Assembly (NCBI GenBank): GCA_024278175.1
Contig: JAJRTS010000038.1
Span: 1-60,922 of the forward strand
Source of the DNA: Gemmatimonadales bacterium
Lineage (GTDB): Bacteria; Gemmatimonadota; Glassbacteria; GWA2-58-10
Length of the DNA: 60,922 nucleotides
Direction: 5' to 3'
The position numbers and the translations under genes are program-made. Shown in pieces: positions 42,716-51,583 of this stretch. The notes under the pieces were generated by a model. That model made no database searches and had not been told where the DNA came from. It saw only the letters and a program-made list of their open reading frames with translations. Every line of letters starts with the position of its first letter. Positions within the stretch are counted from its first letter, which is position 1.

Positions 42716-43870
42716 ATGACAGAGATGCAGAATATGCTGGCCGTGCTTGGCGGTGAGCGCCCGGAGCGGTTTCCCTATACGCCGATGGGCCACTGGAACC
42801 GTCGCGCCGTGCGCAAGCTGCTGCCGGACAACTGCTACCACGACCATCTCTACTGCCTGCCGGAGAGCAGTTGGGGCTCCGATGAGCGTACCGATGCCAG
42901 CCGGGAGGCGGCTGTCAACTATGCCCGCTTCATGGGTGTGAGCACACTGGGCGTGGGCAAGGGCGGGGCCATGCCGTTCGGCCATGGTGGTCCGGCGGAG
43001 ATAATCGGTGAGCTGGAAAGCCGGAGTGAGGATGGGTGCGAGATCTACCGCTTCGAGGGTGGCGGCAGGCGGCTGGTGCGTTATGATCCCTATTCGGTGC
43101 AATACGGGTATACGTTCCCGATCCGTACGCACGATGATCTCGATGCGCTCGAATTGCCCGATCCCCACGACCCCTCGCGCTGGGTCGATATCGAGGGCGA
43201 TGTGGCCGCGTTCGAGGTGGCGGGTGTGATGCCGGCGGCCAAGATCATGGGCTTTTTCAGCGGTGTGCATAACAATTTTTACGATTTCGAGCCGCTGCTG
43301 CTTAACTTTTTCGACAACCCGGAATTTGTTCATCGCCTGACTGACACTCTGGCCGCTTGGAGTCTGGCCTGCGTAGAGGAGGTCCTGGCGCACGGAGTTA
43401 AGCTGATCGAGGTCTGCGATGATCTGGGCACGCCGGAGGGGATGCTGATCAGCCCGGAGCAGTTCGATACGTTCTACCTTCCCCACTACCGCAGACTGTG
43501 CGAACTCTGCCACAGCCGCGGTGCCTGGGTGCATATGCACAGCCACGGCAACATCCTGCCGATCATGTCGAGGCTGGTCGAGGCGGGTGTGGATATTATC
43601 AACCCGTTCGACCCCCACGAGGTGCCCGCGCCGGGCGAGCTGGTGGAGCGCTACGGCGACAAGGTGGTGCTCTGCGGGTTTATTCCCAGCGACTACTACC
43701 TTCTCGAGCATGACCAGGATATCGAGGCGCTGTTCGCCCGTGCGGCCGCTTTGGGCCGGGGCTGCGGGCGCGGGTTCGTGATGATGGAACACGGGTTCCC
43801 CGAGGATCTCAGCGCTCGGCGGTTCCGGCTGATCCTGGAGCTGGTGGAAAAGTACCGCCGCCTGGACTGA
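42716..43870 (+). CDS. UroD-family protein (methyltransferase/decarboxylase superfamily)
   Basis: The 384-residue protein has the UroD/MtaA-type TIM-barrel pattern: MLAVLGGERPERFPYTPMGHWNRR at the start, EVLAHGVKLIEVCDDLGTPEGMLISPEQFDTFYLPHYRRL, WVHMHSHGNILPIMSRLVEAGVDIINPF and GFIPSDYYLL. It lacks the RQAGR motif at the N-terminus that marks true uroporphyrinogen decarboxylase (hemE). It is better called a UroD-like protein, as in cobalamin-dependent methyltransferase systems. The ATG at 42716 has AAGGAG at a good distance. Confidence 0.78.
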   Translation: MTEMQNMLAVLGGERPERFPYTPMGHWNRRAVRKLLPDNCYHDHLYCLPESSWGSDERTDASREAAVNYARFMGVSTLGVGKGGAMPFGHGGPAEIIGELESRSEDGCEIYRFEGGGRRLVRYDPYSVQYGYTFPIRTHDDLDALELPDPHDPSRWVDIEGDVAAFEVAGVMPAAKIMGFFSGVHNNFYDFEPLLLNFFDNPEFVHRLTDTLAAWSLACVEEVLAHGVKLIEVCDDLGTPEGMLISPEQFDTFYLPHYRRLCELCHSRGAWVHMHSHGNILPIMSRLVEAGVDIINPFDPHEVPAPGELVERYGDKVVLCGFIPSDYYLLEHDQDIEALFARAAALGRGCGRGFVMMEHGFPEDLSARRFRLILELVEKYRRLD

Positions 43871-43922
43871 ATGGGGGTGGAGGCAACCATTCAGGTGGAC
43901 ACTTCCGCTGGAGGCTGACAAC

Positions 43923-44687
43923 GTGAAACGCAAAGAGTTTATCACCACGGCCGCCTCACCGATAGATGCAGCCGGGGCGGAAAGCGCGGACAGGGTGCAT
44001 ATCGTCAGCCTCGGTTTCGATGACGGGTTCCGCAAATCGTGCGAGAAAGTGGCTGAAATCCACGAGCGGTTTGGCCTGAGCGCCTGCTTTAACATCGTGG
44101 CCTCGGCCTCCGATCCGGATACCGGGTTCTCCGATCCCTACGCGTCCAAACACCCGATAGGCGGCTGGGAACTCTGGAACGAGCTGGCCGACCGCGGCCA
44201 CGAGATCATGCCCCACGGCTGGAGGCACGCGCACCTGGGCGAGATGCCGCTTGCCGAGGCCCGGGGCCTGATAATACGCTGCCTTGACCGGTTCAGCGAA
44301 AGGCTGCGTGGGTTCGAGCCGCAAAAAAGCGTCTTCAGCTTCCCCTACAACCAGAGCACGCCGGAGCTGGAGGCCTGGCTGCCGGAGGTGGTAATGGGCT
44401 TCCGCACGGGGGGCGGCGGGATCAATCCCCTGCCCACGGCGGACACGCTGAAAATCACCACCGAGGGCTACGGGCCCGACGACTGCGGGGAGCATCTGGA
44501 GCGCCGCCTGGACGAGCTGCTGGCCGGGCCGTCGGGCTGGCTCGTGTATACCATGCATGGGCTGGACGACGAGGGCTGGGGACCGATCCGGGCCGATCAT
44601 CTGGAGAGTCTGCTGTCGCGATTGGTAAAAGAGCCGACAGTGCGCGTGGTACCGATGGGAAGGGCTATTATCAAGAATAAGGGATAA
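43923..44687 (+). CDS. Polysaccharide deacetylase (NodB) family protein
   Basis: This 254-residue protein has the NodB fold: SLGFDDGFRKS (metal and catalytic Asp pair in FDDG), MPHGWRHAHL (metal histidines), FPYNQST at the position of the usual RxPY segment, and VYTMHGLDDEGWG near the end. There is no signal peptide, so it is probably cytosolic and may act on a small N- or O-acetyl or amide substrate rather than a polymer. The GTG start has GGAGG eight bases upstream. It follows the UroD-like gene by 52 bp. Confidence 0.82.
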   Translation: MKRKEFITTAASPIDAAGAESADRVHIVSLGFDDGFRKSCEKVAEIHERFGLSACFNIVASASDPDTGFSDPYASKHPIGGWELWNELADRGHEIMPHGWRHAHLGEMPLAEARGLIIRCLDRFSERLRGFEPQKSVFSFPYNQSTPELEAWLPEVVMGFRTGGGGINPLPTADTLKITTEGYGPDDCGEHLERRLDELLAGPSGWLVYTMHGLDDEGWGPIRADHLESLLSRLVKEPTVRVVPMGRAIIKNKG

Positions 44688-44736
44688 CGCTCTTAGTTTT
44701 GGTGCAGTTGTGATGTTTTTATTTAAGGTTATGCAC

Positions 44737-44764
44737 GTAGGGGCGACGCATGCGTCGCCCCTAC
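44737..44764. terminator. 28-bp perfect palindrome between convergent genes
   Basis: GTAGGGGCGACGCA is followed immediately by its exact complement. It sits between the ends of the deacetylase gene and the M6 protease gene, which face each other, so it is a good bidirectional terminator. The sequence matches the GTAGGGGCGA...TCGCCCCTAC arms inside family B elements but lacks their ends. Confidence 0.7.
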
Positions 44765-44801
44765 ATTTTCTATCAAAAATGTTCTTCTCAAGCAAAATTC
44801 C

Positions 44802-47564
44802 TCAATCCCTCCCCATCATTTTCAGCAATTCCAGCAGATCGAAAATATCCACTTTTCCGTTGCCGTCCACGTCGCCGGCACCCGGCTCGCCCTGGCCGCC
44901 CAGGCGTTTGAGCAGCTCCAGCAGGTCGAAAATGCTCACCCGCCAGTCGCCATCCAGGTCGCCGGGCTTGTTGAGCGCCACCGTGACCGTGTAAGAATCC
45001 TGCGGCGCTCCGGCGGGCAGGGTGTAGACCTCTTCGCCACCACCGCTGACGACAAAGTAGTAGAGGATCGTGCTGTTCAGCGGCTGGGCGGGCAGGCTGC
45101 CCACCCAGCGGCCATCCACCAGCACGCAATCCACCCCGCCGCTGATCTTATCGCCGTCCAGGGTGTAAACGAATCTCACCTGCGGGTCGCTTATCACTGG
45201 GTTCAGCTCCACCCACAGCTCGTAGCCGCCGACTGTGTCCGTGAACGTCTCATCGCCGATCGAGTTCTTGAACACCGCCAAGGTGGCCGCTGTGCCGCTC
45301 AGCGCAACTGTCAGGCTGGTGTCCGCACCGGTAACTGTCACGGTCCCGGCGTAACTGCCATCAGCCGTGGGCGCGAAAGCGACAGAAACCTGCTGGCTGT
45401 CGCCGGGGGCCACGCTGGCCGAGGACAGCGAAACGCTGAATTCGGCTGATCCGCTTACCGAGATCGAGGCGCTCAGCCCGGCGTCACCGTTGTTGTAGAG
45501 TGAGAACTCCCGGCTGGCCGTGGAGCCGGTGCCCACCGTGCCGAAGTCAATCTCCGCTGCCGAGAGCGCCGGCAGGGGCGCGGCCAGCGGATTGAACGTG
45601 CGCACCCGGGCGCGGATATTGATATCCCCCCCGCCATCGGTGGTGCTGATATTGTCGAAGAAATACTCACCGCTCGACGAGGTGTAGCTCCGGCCCGCAG
45701 GCTCCCCGGAGCGGTCGTAGGAGACGGAATAGGCCTGGTTGTAGATCAGCAGGCTGACAAAGAAGTCCTGGCCCTGCCGGAGTTCGACAGCCTCCGGCAA
45801 GATCACGGTCTGCCAGCCGCTGGTGGCAGAGCTGCTGTCAAACGAGGCTAGCAGCCCGGAGGGCGTCCAGCTGCCGAACCCCGAAGTCAGCGAGGAGTAA
45901 ATTTTCACCTTGTAAGTGGTCTCGTCAGCCCGGAAGCCGATATCCAGGGCCTCCAGAGAGCCGGAGTCCCCGGCGGTGAACAGCACTCCCGCCCAGTAGT
46001 CGCTGGGTTCTGTTAACCCCCAGCCCCAGCCGGAGATCCCTTGCTCATCGTAGACCAGACTGTAGCCCTGCTCGACAGCCGGACGGAACCAGGCGCTCAT
46101 GGTGGTATCGGAACCGCTGATATTCTCAATCGTCACACCGGTGGGGTCTCCGACATAGTCCCGGCTGGAGGGGATGCTGTTGGCGTTGAACGTAAAGTTA
46201 GACGCGGTTCCCGGCCACGGGTCGCCGGCGTCTCCCCCGTTTTCGCTGTTATCGAGATCGAACAACCCGTCCGCTTCTTCCAGGTCCACCAGCTTGTGGG
46301 TCTCATCATCGTTGTTGGCCCCGCTGCTGAACCCCGCCTCACCATACCAGCGGTTCTCGTCCACATGGTAAATCATCAGGCCCGCACCTGCCAGGTACTG
46401 GTCGAACCCAACCTGCTGGCGGTTCTCTACCAGGAAATATCCACTCAGCCGATGGTCGTCGGCCCAGAGCCTGAGCACATCCCCGGCCGCTTCCGCCGGG
46501 GTGATGGAGTACTGCCCCTCCTGCTCGATAGTCCGCGGGGTCACCCAGCCCATGATCAGCTTGCACCAGGCGGACATGTGCGTGGGGGTAGCCCAATGCT
46601 GCCCATCGCCGCCATAATTGCCGCCGGCCATCAGGCACCAGTTGCCCAACCCTTGCGAGTCGTTGAAATCAGGCCCCTCGCTGTCGTCCGTGCGGTCGTA
46701 GAGGTCGGGCAGGCCCAGCACGTGGCCGAACTCGTGGGCAAAAATGCCGATCGGCTGGATTTCGCTCACCCCTCCGCTGCGGCCGTAGACTTCCGGGGCA
46801 ATCGCCCAGGCGTTGACCTTGATAAACCCGCCGTTGGCCGAGAAATCGTTGGTGGTGAACTCGTTGTCGCCCAGGGTGGAGGACACCGGCCAGAGGTTAC
46901 TCGAGTCGCCGTAGGTACTCTGGTTGGGACCCAGGCCGGGGTAGACCACATAGACCCCGTCCACGTAGCCGTCGTCGTCGCCTGAGTTCGGTTGCCCATC
47001 GGGGCCGTCGTTATCGAACAGGGCAAAATCGACGCTGTCATCGGCAGCGGCCACCACGTCACGCACGAAACCGTCGCTGTTAGTGGGGAAATCGGAACCC
47101 TGTCCGTTGTCGCCGCCGTTATAGTAGGACTGTGTGTTGTCCAGATCGAACCAGCCGTAAACTTTGCCGGTAAGTTGAAACTGACCGTAGGAGACCTCAT
47201 CATAGTAATCCGAGAGCGACCCTGTTGGATTCTCGCCAAAGAGCAGTTCCCTGAAATCGGTTGTGTCGTAGGTTGTCGTGGCGTTTTTGTAGCGGCCCAG
47301 CAGCACGGGGAGAGTGAATTGCGCCTGGTCAAGCGCGGCCAGCGTGGTGCGCCCGGCGGCAATCTGCTCGCGGGTAGCCCTGCGCCGGGCAACCCTTTTC
47401 ACCCAGCCGGGGTCGCCGTAGCGGACGCTGTCACGGCCGGAGAGCACATCGCTCCAGAACCCGGCCGGGAATTTACCGCTCTCTGGTGGAGTGGTGGCCA
47501 GCAAGGGAGCCTGTGAAAGCAATATCATCATAATCATTGCCGTTCCAACAAGCGTCTTAGTCAT
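44802..47564 (-). CDS. Secreted M6-family metalloprotease with dockerin
   Basis: The 920-residue secreted protein has a signal peptide (about 1-23). An immune-inhibitor-A-like M6 catalytic domain follows (about 80-420) with the zinc motif HEFGHVLGLPD (277-287). After that come a jelly-roll-like region, an Ig/ASH-like domain (about 635-745; FGTVGTGSTASREFSLYNNGD) and a C-terminal type I dockerin with two calcium loops (DLDGDWRVSIFDLLELLKRLG and DVDGNGKVDIFDLLELLKMMG). M6 enzymes degrade extracellular proteins. AAGGA lies before the ATG. The dockerin needs a cohesin partner, none of which is present here. Confidence 0.88.
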   Translation of the reverse strand: MTKTLVGTAMIMMILLSQAPLLATTPPESGKFPAGFWSDVLSGRDSVRYGDPGWVKRVARRRATREQIAAGRTTLAALDQAQFTLPVLLGRYKNATTTYDTTDFRELLFGENPTGSLSDYYDEVSYGQFQLTGKVYGWFDLDNTQSYYNGGDNGQGSDFPTNSDGFVRDVVAAADDSVDFALFDNDGPDGQPNSGDDDGYVDGVYVVYPGLGPNQSTYGDSSNLWPVSSTLGDNEFTTNDFSANGGFIKVNAWAIAPEVYGRSGGVSEIQPIGIFAHEFGHVLGLPDLYDRTDDSEGPDFNDSQGLGNWCLMAGGNYGGDGQHWATPTHMSAWCKLIMGWVTPRTIEQEGQYSITPAEAAGDVLRLWADDHRLSGYFLVENRQQVGFDQYLAGAGLMIYHVDENRWYGEAGFSSGANNDDETHKLVDLEEADGLFDLDNSENGGDAGDPWPGTASNFTFNANSIPSSRDYVGDPTGVTIENISGSDTTMSAWFRPAVEQGYSLVYDEQGISGWGWGLTEPSDYWAGVLFTAGDSGSLEALDIGFRADETTYKVKIYSSLTSGFGSWTPSGLLASFDSSSATSGWQTVILPEAVELRQGQDFFVSLLIYNQAYSVSYDRSGEPAGRSYTSSSGEYFFDNISTTDGGGDINIRARVRTFNPLAAPLPALSAAEIDFGTVGTGSTASREFSLYNNGDAGLSASISVSGSAEFSVSLSSASVAPGDSQQVSVAFAPTADGSYAGTVTVTGADTSLTVALSGTAATLAVFKNSIGDETFTDTVGGYELWVELNPVISDPQVRFVYTLDGDKISGGVDCVLVDGRWVGSLPAQPLNSTILYYFVVSGGGEEVYTLPAGAPQDSYTVTVALNKPGDLDGDWRVSIFDLLELLKRLGGQGEPGAGDVDGNGKVDIFDLLELLKMMGRD

Positions 47565-47705
47565 TCAAAAATCCTTTTCCCTGGGTGGGTGCCGCCCGCT
47601 CAGTCGAATTTTCTTAACCACTCAGCCAAAATGCCGCGCAAGCTGGTTGATATGTTCTTCAAAAATCTTCAAAAACAGCCCGCCAGCCTGACGGCATGCC
47701 GTATA
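47565..47705. other. Non-coding stretch upstream of the M6 protease gene
   Basis: There is no coding signal. This is the 5' region of the minus-strand protease gene and should hold its promoter. A -10-like TAAGAA lies about 40 nt before the start on the minus strand, with no clear -35 at 17 nt. Confidence 0.35.
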
Positions 47706-47935
47706 TAGAGTAGTTCTCTAAACAATTGTCCGCTTGATTCTCCTTCGAAGGGCCGTTCCTTCCCTCGTAGGGGCGAGGCAGGCCTCGCCCGCAAAGCATA
47801 TAGCAGGTGCACAGGTTGACGGGCGAACACGAGGTTCGCCCCTACAATATTCTACGGACAACGGAAGTTTTCCCGTACCATTCTCAGGATTTTCTTTCCT
47901 TATGCAAAAAGACAAAACTTTCGAAAAACACTATA
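47706..47935 (+). mobile_element. Family B MITE-like element, copy 2
   Basis: The element spans 47708-47933 (226 bp) between TA at 47706-47707 and TA at 47934-47935. Ends are GAGTAGTTCTC and GAAAAACACTA. It aligns along its length with 8340-8564, including the CCGCTTGATT and CGGAAGTTTT blocks. Its internal arms GGGGCGAGGC...GCCTCGCCC and GGGCGAACAC...GTTCGCCCC differ in sequence from copy 1 but keep pairing. It lies 31 bp past the proA stop codon. Confidence 0.82.
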
Positions 47936-47963
47936 ATCTGTGGAATAGTGCAAAACTACATAA

Positions 47964-49223
47964 TTATTCCCGTAGCTGCCCCTCGCCTGTTACGACCCAC
48001 TTGTAGATGGTCAACTCTTCCAGACCCATCGGGCCGCGGGCGTGGAGCTTATCCGTGGATATCCCGATCTCCGCTCCCAGGCCGTACTGGGCCCCGTCGC
48101 TGAAACGCGTGCTGGTGTTGACCATCACCGAGCTGGAGTCCACCCGGCAGACGAAATTTTTTGCAGTGTTTGCATTGCCGGTAACGATGGCGTCGGTGTG
48201 ACGGGAGCCGTATTTTTCGATATGCTCCACCGCCTGGTCCAGCCCGTCCACCACCCGCACGTTCAGGATCAGGTCAAGGTACTCGGTGCTCCAGTCTTCA
48301 TCCGTGGCGGGCTTCGCACTCTCCAGCAACCGGCAGGTCCGCTCACAGCCGCGAATCTCCACACCGGCATCCTCCAGGCGCTTGCCAATCGAGGGCAGGA
48401 ACTCCCCGGCCACCGCGCCGCTCACCAGCAGGGTCTCCATGGCGTTGCACACACCGGGGCGCTGCAACTTGGCGTTGAGCGCTATTTCGGTCGCCATTGC
48501 AAGATCGGCCGCCGCGTCCACGTACACGTGGCAGATGCCATCATAGTGCTTGATGACCGGGATCGTACTGTTCTCCACCACCCGGCGGATCAGCGTCTTG
48601 CCGCCGCGGGGGATAATCAGGTCGATATACTTCTCGGCGGTCAGCATCTCTCCCACGGCCTCGCGGTCAATTGTAGGCACGAGCTGCACCGTGGCCGAGG
48701 GCAGCCCGGCGCCGGCCACGGCCGCGCTCATGGCGCGGGCCAGGGCCAGATTGCTGTTGATCGCCTCGCTGCCGCCGCGAAGGATCACCGCGTTGCCGCT
48801 CTTAAGCGTCAGCGCTCCGGCATCGACAGTGACGTTGGGACGGGACTCGTAGATAATCCCGATCACACCGATCGGGACCCGCATCCGGCAGATTTTCAGG
48901 CCGTTTGGCCGCTCGCGCGCGTCAAACGTGCCGCCCACCGGGTCGGGAAGCCGGATCACCTCGCGCACCCCGGCGATCATCGAGTCAATCCGCGCATCGG
49001 TCAGGGCCAGACGGTCCAGCATCGCCCCGCTCAGGCCCCGCTCCCGCCCGGCGGCCAGATCCTTTTCGTTTTCCTGCTGGATCTTTTGACGATCATTCTC
49101 CAGCGCCACGGCCACCGCCTCCAGCGCCCTGTCCTTCTCCGCGGTGGCGGCAAAAGCCAGCCGCGCGGCCGCCGCACGGCCATCACGGCCCATCCGCTGT
49201 ATCAATTGCCTGATCTCGCTCAT
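47964..49223 (-). CDS. proA: Glutamate-5-semialdehyde dehydrogenase (gamma-glutamyl phosphate reductase)
   Basis: This 419-residue enzyme is the second step of proline synthesis. Signatures are RMRVPIGVIGIIYESRPNVTVDAG, LKSGNAVILRGGSEAINSN, IPVIKHYDGICHVYVD, the catalytic cysteine in RPGVCNAMETLLV and FSDGAQYGLGAEIGISTDKLHARGPMGLEELT. GGGAGG lies just before the ATG. It follows proB by 52 bp on the same strand. Confidence 0.97.
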   Translation of the reverse strand: MSEIRQLIQRMGRDGRAAAARLAFAATAEKDRALEAVAVALENDRQKIQQENEKDLAAGRERGLSGAMLDRLALTDARIDSMIAGVREVIRLPDPVGGTFDARERPNGLKICRMRVPIGVIGIIYESRPNVTVDAGALTLKSGNAVILRGGSEAINSNLALARAMSAAVAGAGLPSATVQLVPTIDREAVGEMLTAEKYIDLIIPRGGKTLIRRVVENSTIPVIKHYDGICHVYVDAAADLAMATEIALNAKLQRPGVCNAMETLLVSGAVAGEFLPSIGKRLEDAGVEIRGCERTCRLLESAKPATDEDWSTEYLDLILNVRVVDGLDQAVEHIEKYGSRHTDAIVTGNANTAKNFVCRVDSSSVMVNTSTRFSDGAQYGLGAEIGISTDKLHARGPMGLEELTIYKWVVTGEGQLRE

Positions 49224-49275
49224 TTATCCTCCCGAATATTATCTCGATAAAACTTACTATCTTCAGTCCGCAAAA

Positions 49276-50427
49276 TCATTCCGCCTTGCCGTTGGACTCA
49301 AGCAGGGCCAGGTTATCCTTGTGGATCACTTCCTCCGGGCCATCGCGGCCCAGCACCTGCTCGATCCGCGAGGAGTGCAGGCCCTTGATCCGGGCCAGGT
49401 CCCCGGCGCTGTAGGAGGTAACTCCCCGCGCGAACGGCTCCTTTTCGCCGGTGACCGCCAGATCCACGACATCGCCCGGCTCGAACGAGCCCTCGATATC
49501 CACCAGCCCGCTGGATAGCAGGCTTTTGCCATTATCGGTCAACGCCCTGTACGCCCCCTTGTCCACCGTCAGCCTGCCGTGGGAGCGGCTGGTGAACGCG
49601 ATCCAGCGCTTGCGGCGACCCAGTTCCTCGGAGGTGGGCACGAACAGGGTGCCCACATCGCGGCCGCCAACGATCCCCGGCAGATCGGAGTCAATGCCCC
49701 GGGCGATCACGCACCAGATCCCGGCCCGGGCAGCCAGCGAGGCCGCCTCGATCTTGCCGCGCATCCCGCCGATCGAGACCCCGCTGGACTTACCCCTGGC
49801 CCTGCGGGTAAGCTCGCTGGTAATTTCCTCTACCAGCGGGATCCGCCGCGCGCCCGGGTCCTTGTCCGGGTTGGCCGTATAGAGGCCATCGGTGGTGGTC
49901 AGCAGCAGCAGCAGATCAGCATCGATTACACCGGCCACCTGCACGCTGAGCGCATCGTTGTCGCCGTACTTGAGCTCACGGACCGCCACGCTGTCGTTCT
50001 CGTTGACCACGGGCACCACCCCCATTCTCAGCAGGCTGTCGAACGTGTTCTGCAGGTTCACATAGCGATAGCGGCTCTGCAGGTCGTCAGCCGTGACCAG
50101 CACCTGCCCCACCCTCCGGCCGTGGCCGGCGAACGCGTGTTCCCACATCTTCATCAACTGCACCTGCCCCACCGCGGCCACGGCCTGACGGTCCGGGATC
50201 AGCCGGGGGTAGCTCTCCACGCCCAACCGGCCCATCCCGGCCCCCACCGCCCCGCTGGAGACCAGCACCGTTTCGATCCCGCTCTTTTGCAGTTCGATAA
50301 CCTGGCCGGCAAGTCGGTCGATCCGCTCACGGTCAATCTGGTTGTCGCTGCCGGTCAGCACTCGTGTGCCGATCTTGACCACCACCCGCTCGATACCTTC
50401 GATTTTCCTGCGCACTTTGTTTGTCAT
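49276..50427 (-). CDS. proB: Glutamate 5-kinase with PUA domain
   Basis: The 383-residue kinase phosphorylates glutamate in the first step of proline synthesis. The amino-acid-kinase part (about 1-265) shows VVVKIGTRVLTG, VSSGAVGAGMG, VPVVNENDSVAVRELKYGDNDALS and LLTTTDGLYTANPD. A C-terminal PUA domain (about 285-370; GRLTVDKGAYRALTDNGKSLLSSGLVDIEG) is normal for bacterial ProB. It is upstream of proA in the same order as in many operons. Confidence 0.96.
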   Translation of the reverse strand: MTNKVRRKIEGIERVVVKIGTRVLTGSDNQIDRERIDRLAGQVIELQKSGIETVLVSSGAVGAGMGRLGVESYPRLIPDRQAVAAVGQVQLMKMWEHAFAGHGRRVGQVLVTADDLQSRYRYVNLQNTFDSLLRMGVVPVVNENDSVAVRELKYGDNDALSVQVAGVIDADLLLLLTTTDGLYTANPDKDPGARRIPLVEEITSELTRRARGKSSGVSIGGMRGKIEAASLAARAGIWCVIARGIDSDLPGIVGGRDVGTLFVPTSEELGRRKRWIAFTSRSHGRLTVDKGAYRALTDNGKSLLSSGLVDIEGSFEPGDVVDLAVTGEKEPFARGVTSYSAGDLARIKGLHSSRIEQVLGRDGPEEVIHKDNLALLESNGKAE

Positions 50428-50473
50428 CGGAATGCTCTCAAAACATGTTTCCAGAAAAAATCAGTTTGGTGTG

Positions 50474-51511
50474 TCAACCTGCGTCCAGACAATAAATCCG
50501 GCCGTTTTCAGCGCCTACATAAATTCTTCCATCGCAGAGCGCCGGGCTTGAGATGATGGCGCTGCCGATTTGATAACGCCACTGGAGGCGGCCGGTGCCG
50601 AGCTCCAAGCCGTAAAGATAACCGTCGGTGGAACCGCACACCACGGTTTTTCCGGCAATCACGGGACTGGAATAGATAGCGTCGTTGGTGCGGTAACTCC
50701 ACAACTGGCGGCCGGTTTCGCTCTCCAGAGCATAACAGCGTCCATCGTGCGAACAAACCACCAGTACCTTGCCGGCCAGCGCGGGAGTGGAGCGCACGGG
50801 CCCCTCTGTGCGAAACTGCCACGCCGGCTTCCCCCCGCCCAGTTCCAGCGCGTAAAGATGCTGGTCGTCCGAGCCGGTGTATACCATTTCTCCCCCGCAC
50901 GCCGGCGAGCAGTTGAGCGGCCCCTGGGCCTTGAACCTCCAGAGAGGCTCTCCGCCTTCGGAGCTTACCGCGTGAAAGTACCCGTCGGCGCAGCCGGCGA
51001 ATATCGAGTTACCGGCCAGGGCCGCGGCATAGCGGATCTCGCCTCCGCACTCCAGTTGCCAGGCCGGGGAGCCGTCCTTGCGACCGAGCGCATACAACTT
51101 CCCGTCCGAGGAGCCGATAACCACCAACTCCCCGGCTTCCAGGGGTGTGGCGAACACCGGCCCCAGGGTCTGGAAAGTCCAGATAACGCTGCCGTCATTG
51201 GCATCTATCGCCCGCAAACAGCCATCGCGACTGGAACCGGCGAATACTGTCCCGTCCGCCGCCGACACCGAGAGGTTGCCCTCGTCACCGGTCCGGCACT
51301 CCCAGCGATACTCGCCGCTACGGCTGTCGAGCGCATAGATATTCCCATCGCGTGAGCCGCAAATACACAACCCGGCTACAATCACCGGGCTGGCGTAGAA
51401 AATACTGTCCCCGGTTTCCAGTAACCAGACAATCCGCCGCGGCTGTCCCGGCTGCTCCTGCACATATCCGGAACGCGCCGGGTCATGGTGAAACATCGGC
51501 CAGTCGGACAC
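50474..51511 (-). CDS. PQQ-type beta-propeller repeat protein
   Basis: This 345-residue protein is made of eight or so PQQ-like repeats from near the start to the end (SPVIVAGLCICGSRDGNIYALDSRSGEYRW, with variants). It belongs to the BamB/PQQ-propeller group. No signal peptide is seen with the GTG start at 51511. That start is well supported because AGGAG lies eight bases upstream and the protein then begins MSDWPMFHHDPARSG, a typical first blade. A longer GTG start at 51562 would overlap this site. It lies between an unknown gene and proB on the same strand; any link to proline is not evident. Confidence 0.8.
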   Translation of the reverse strand: MSDWPMFHHDPARSGYVQEQPGQPRRIVWLLETGDSIFYASPVIVAGLCICGSRDGNIYALDSRSGEYRWECRTGDEGNLSVSAADGTVFAGSSRDGCLRAIDANDGSVIWTFQTLGPVFATPLEAGELVVIGSSDGKLYALGRKDGSPAWQLECGGEIRYAAALAGNSIFAGCADGYFHAVSSEGGEPLWRFKAQGPLNCSPACGGEMVYTGSDDQHLYALELGGGKPAWQFRTEGPVRSTPALAGKVLVVCSHDGRCYALESETGRQLWSYRTNDAIYSSPVIAGKTVVCGSTDGYLYGLELGTGRLQWRYQIGSAIISSPALCDGRIYVGAENGRIYCLDAG

Positions 51512-51583
51512 TGCGAGCACTCCTGCCTTGTCGATTCGTAATAGATCCGGCGCGGGGAACACCGACCGTGTCGGTGGTTGGGC

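Noticed and set aside
42716-43870. Naming the UroD-like gene hemE
   Set aside because: The protein lacks the N-terminal RQAGR-type motif of uroporphyrinogen decarboxylase and lies far from the hem genes.
44737-44764. Counting the lone palindrome as a fourth family B element
   Set aside because: It matches only the arm. The terminal GAGYGTTTCTC and CCGCTTGATT blocks are missing, so it is treated as a terminator-like repeat.
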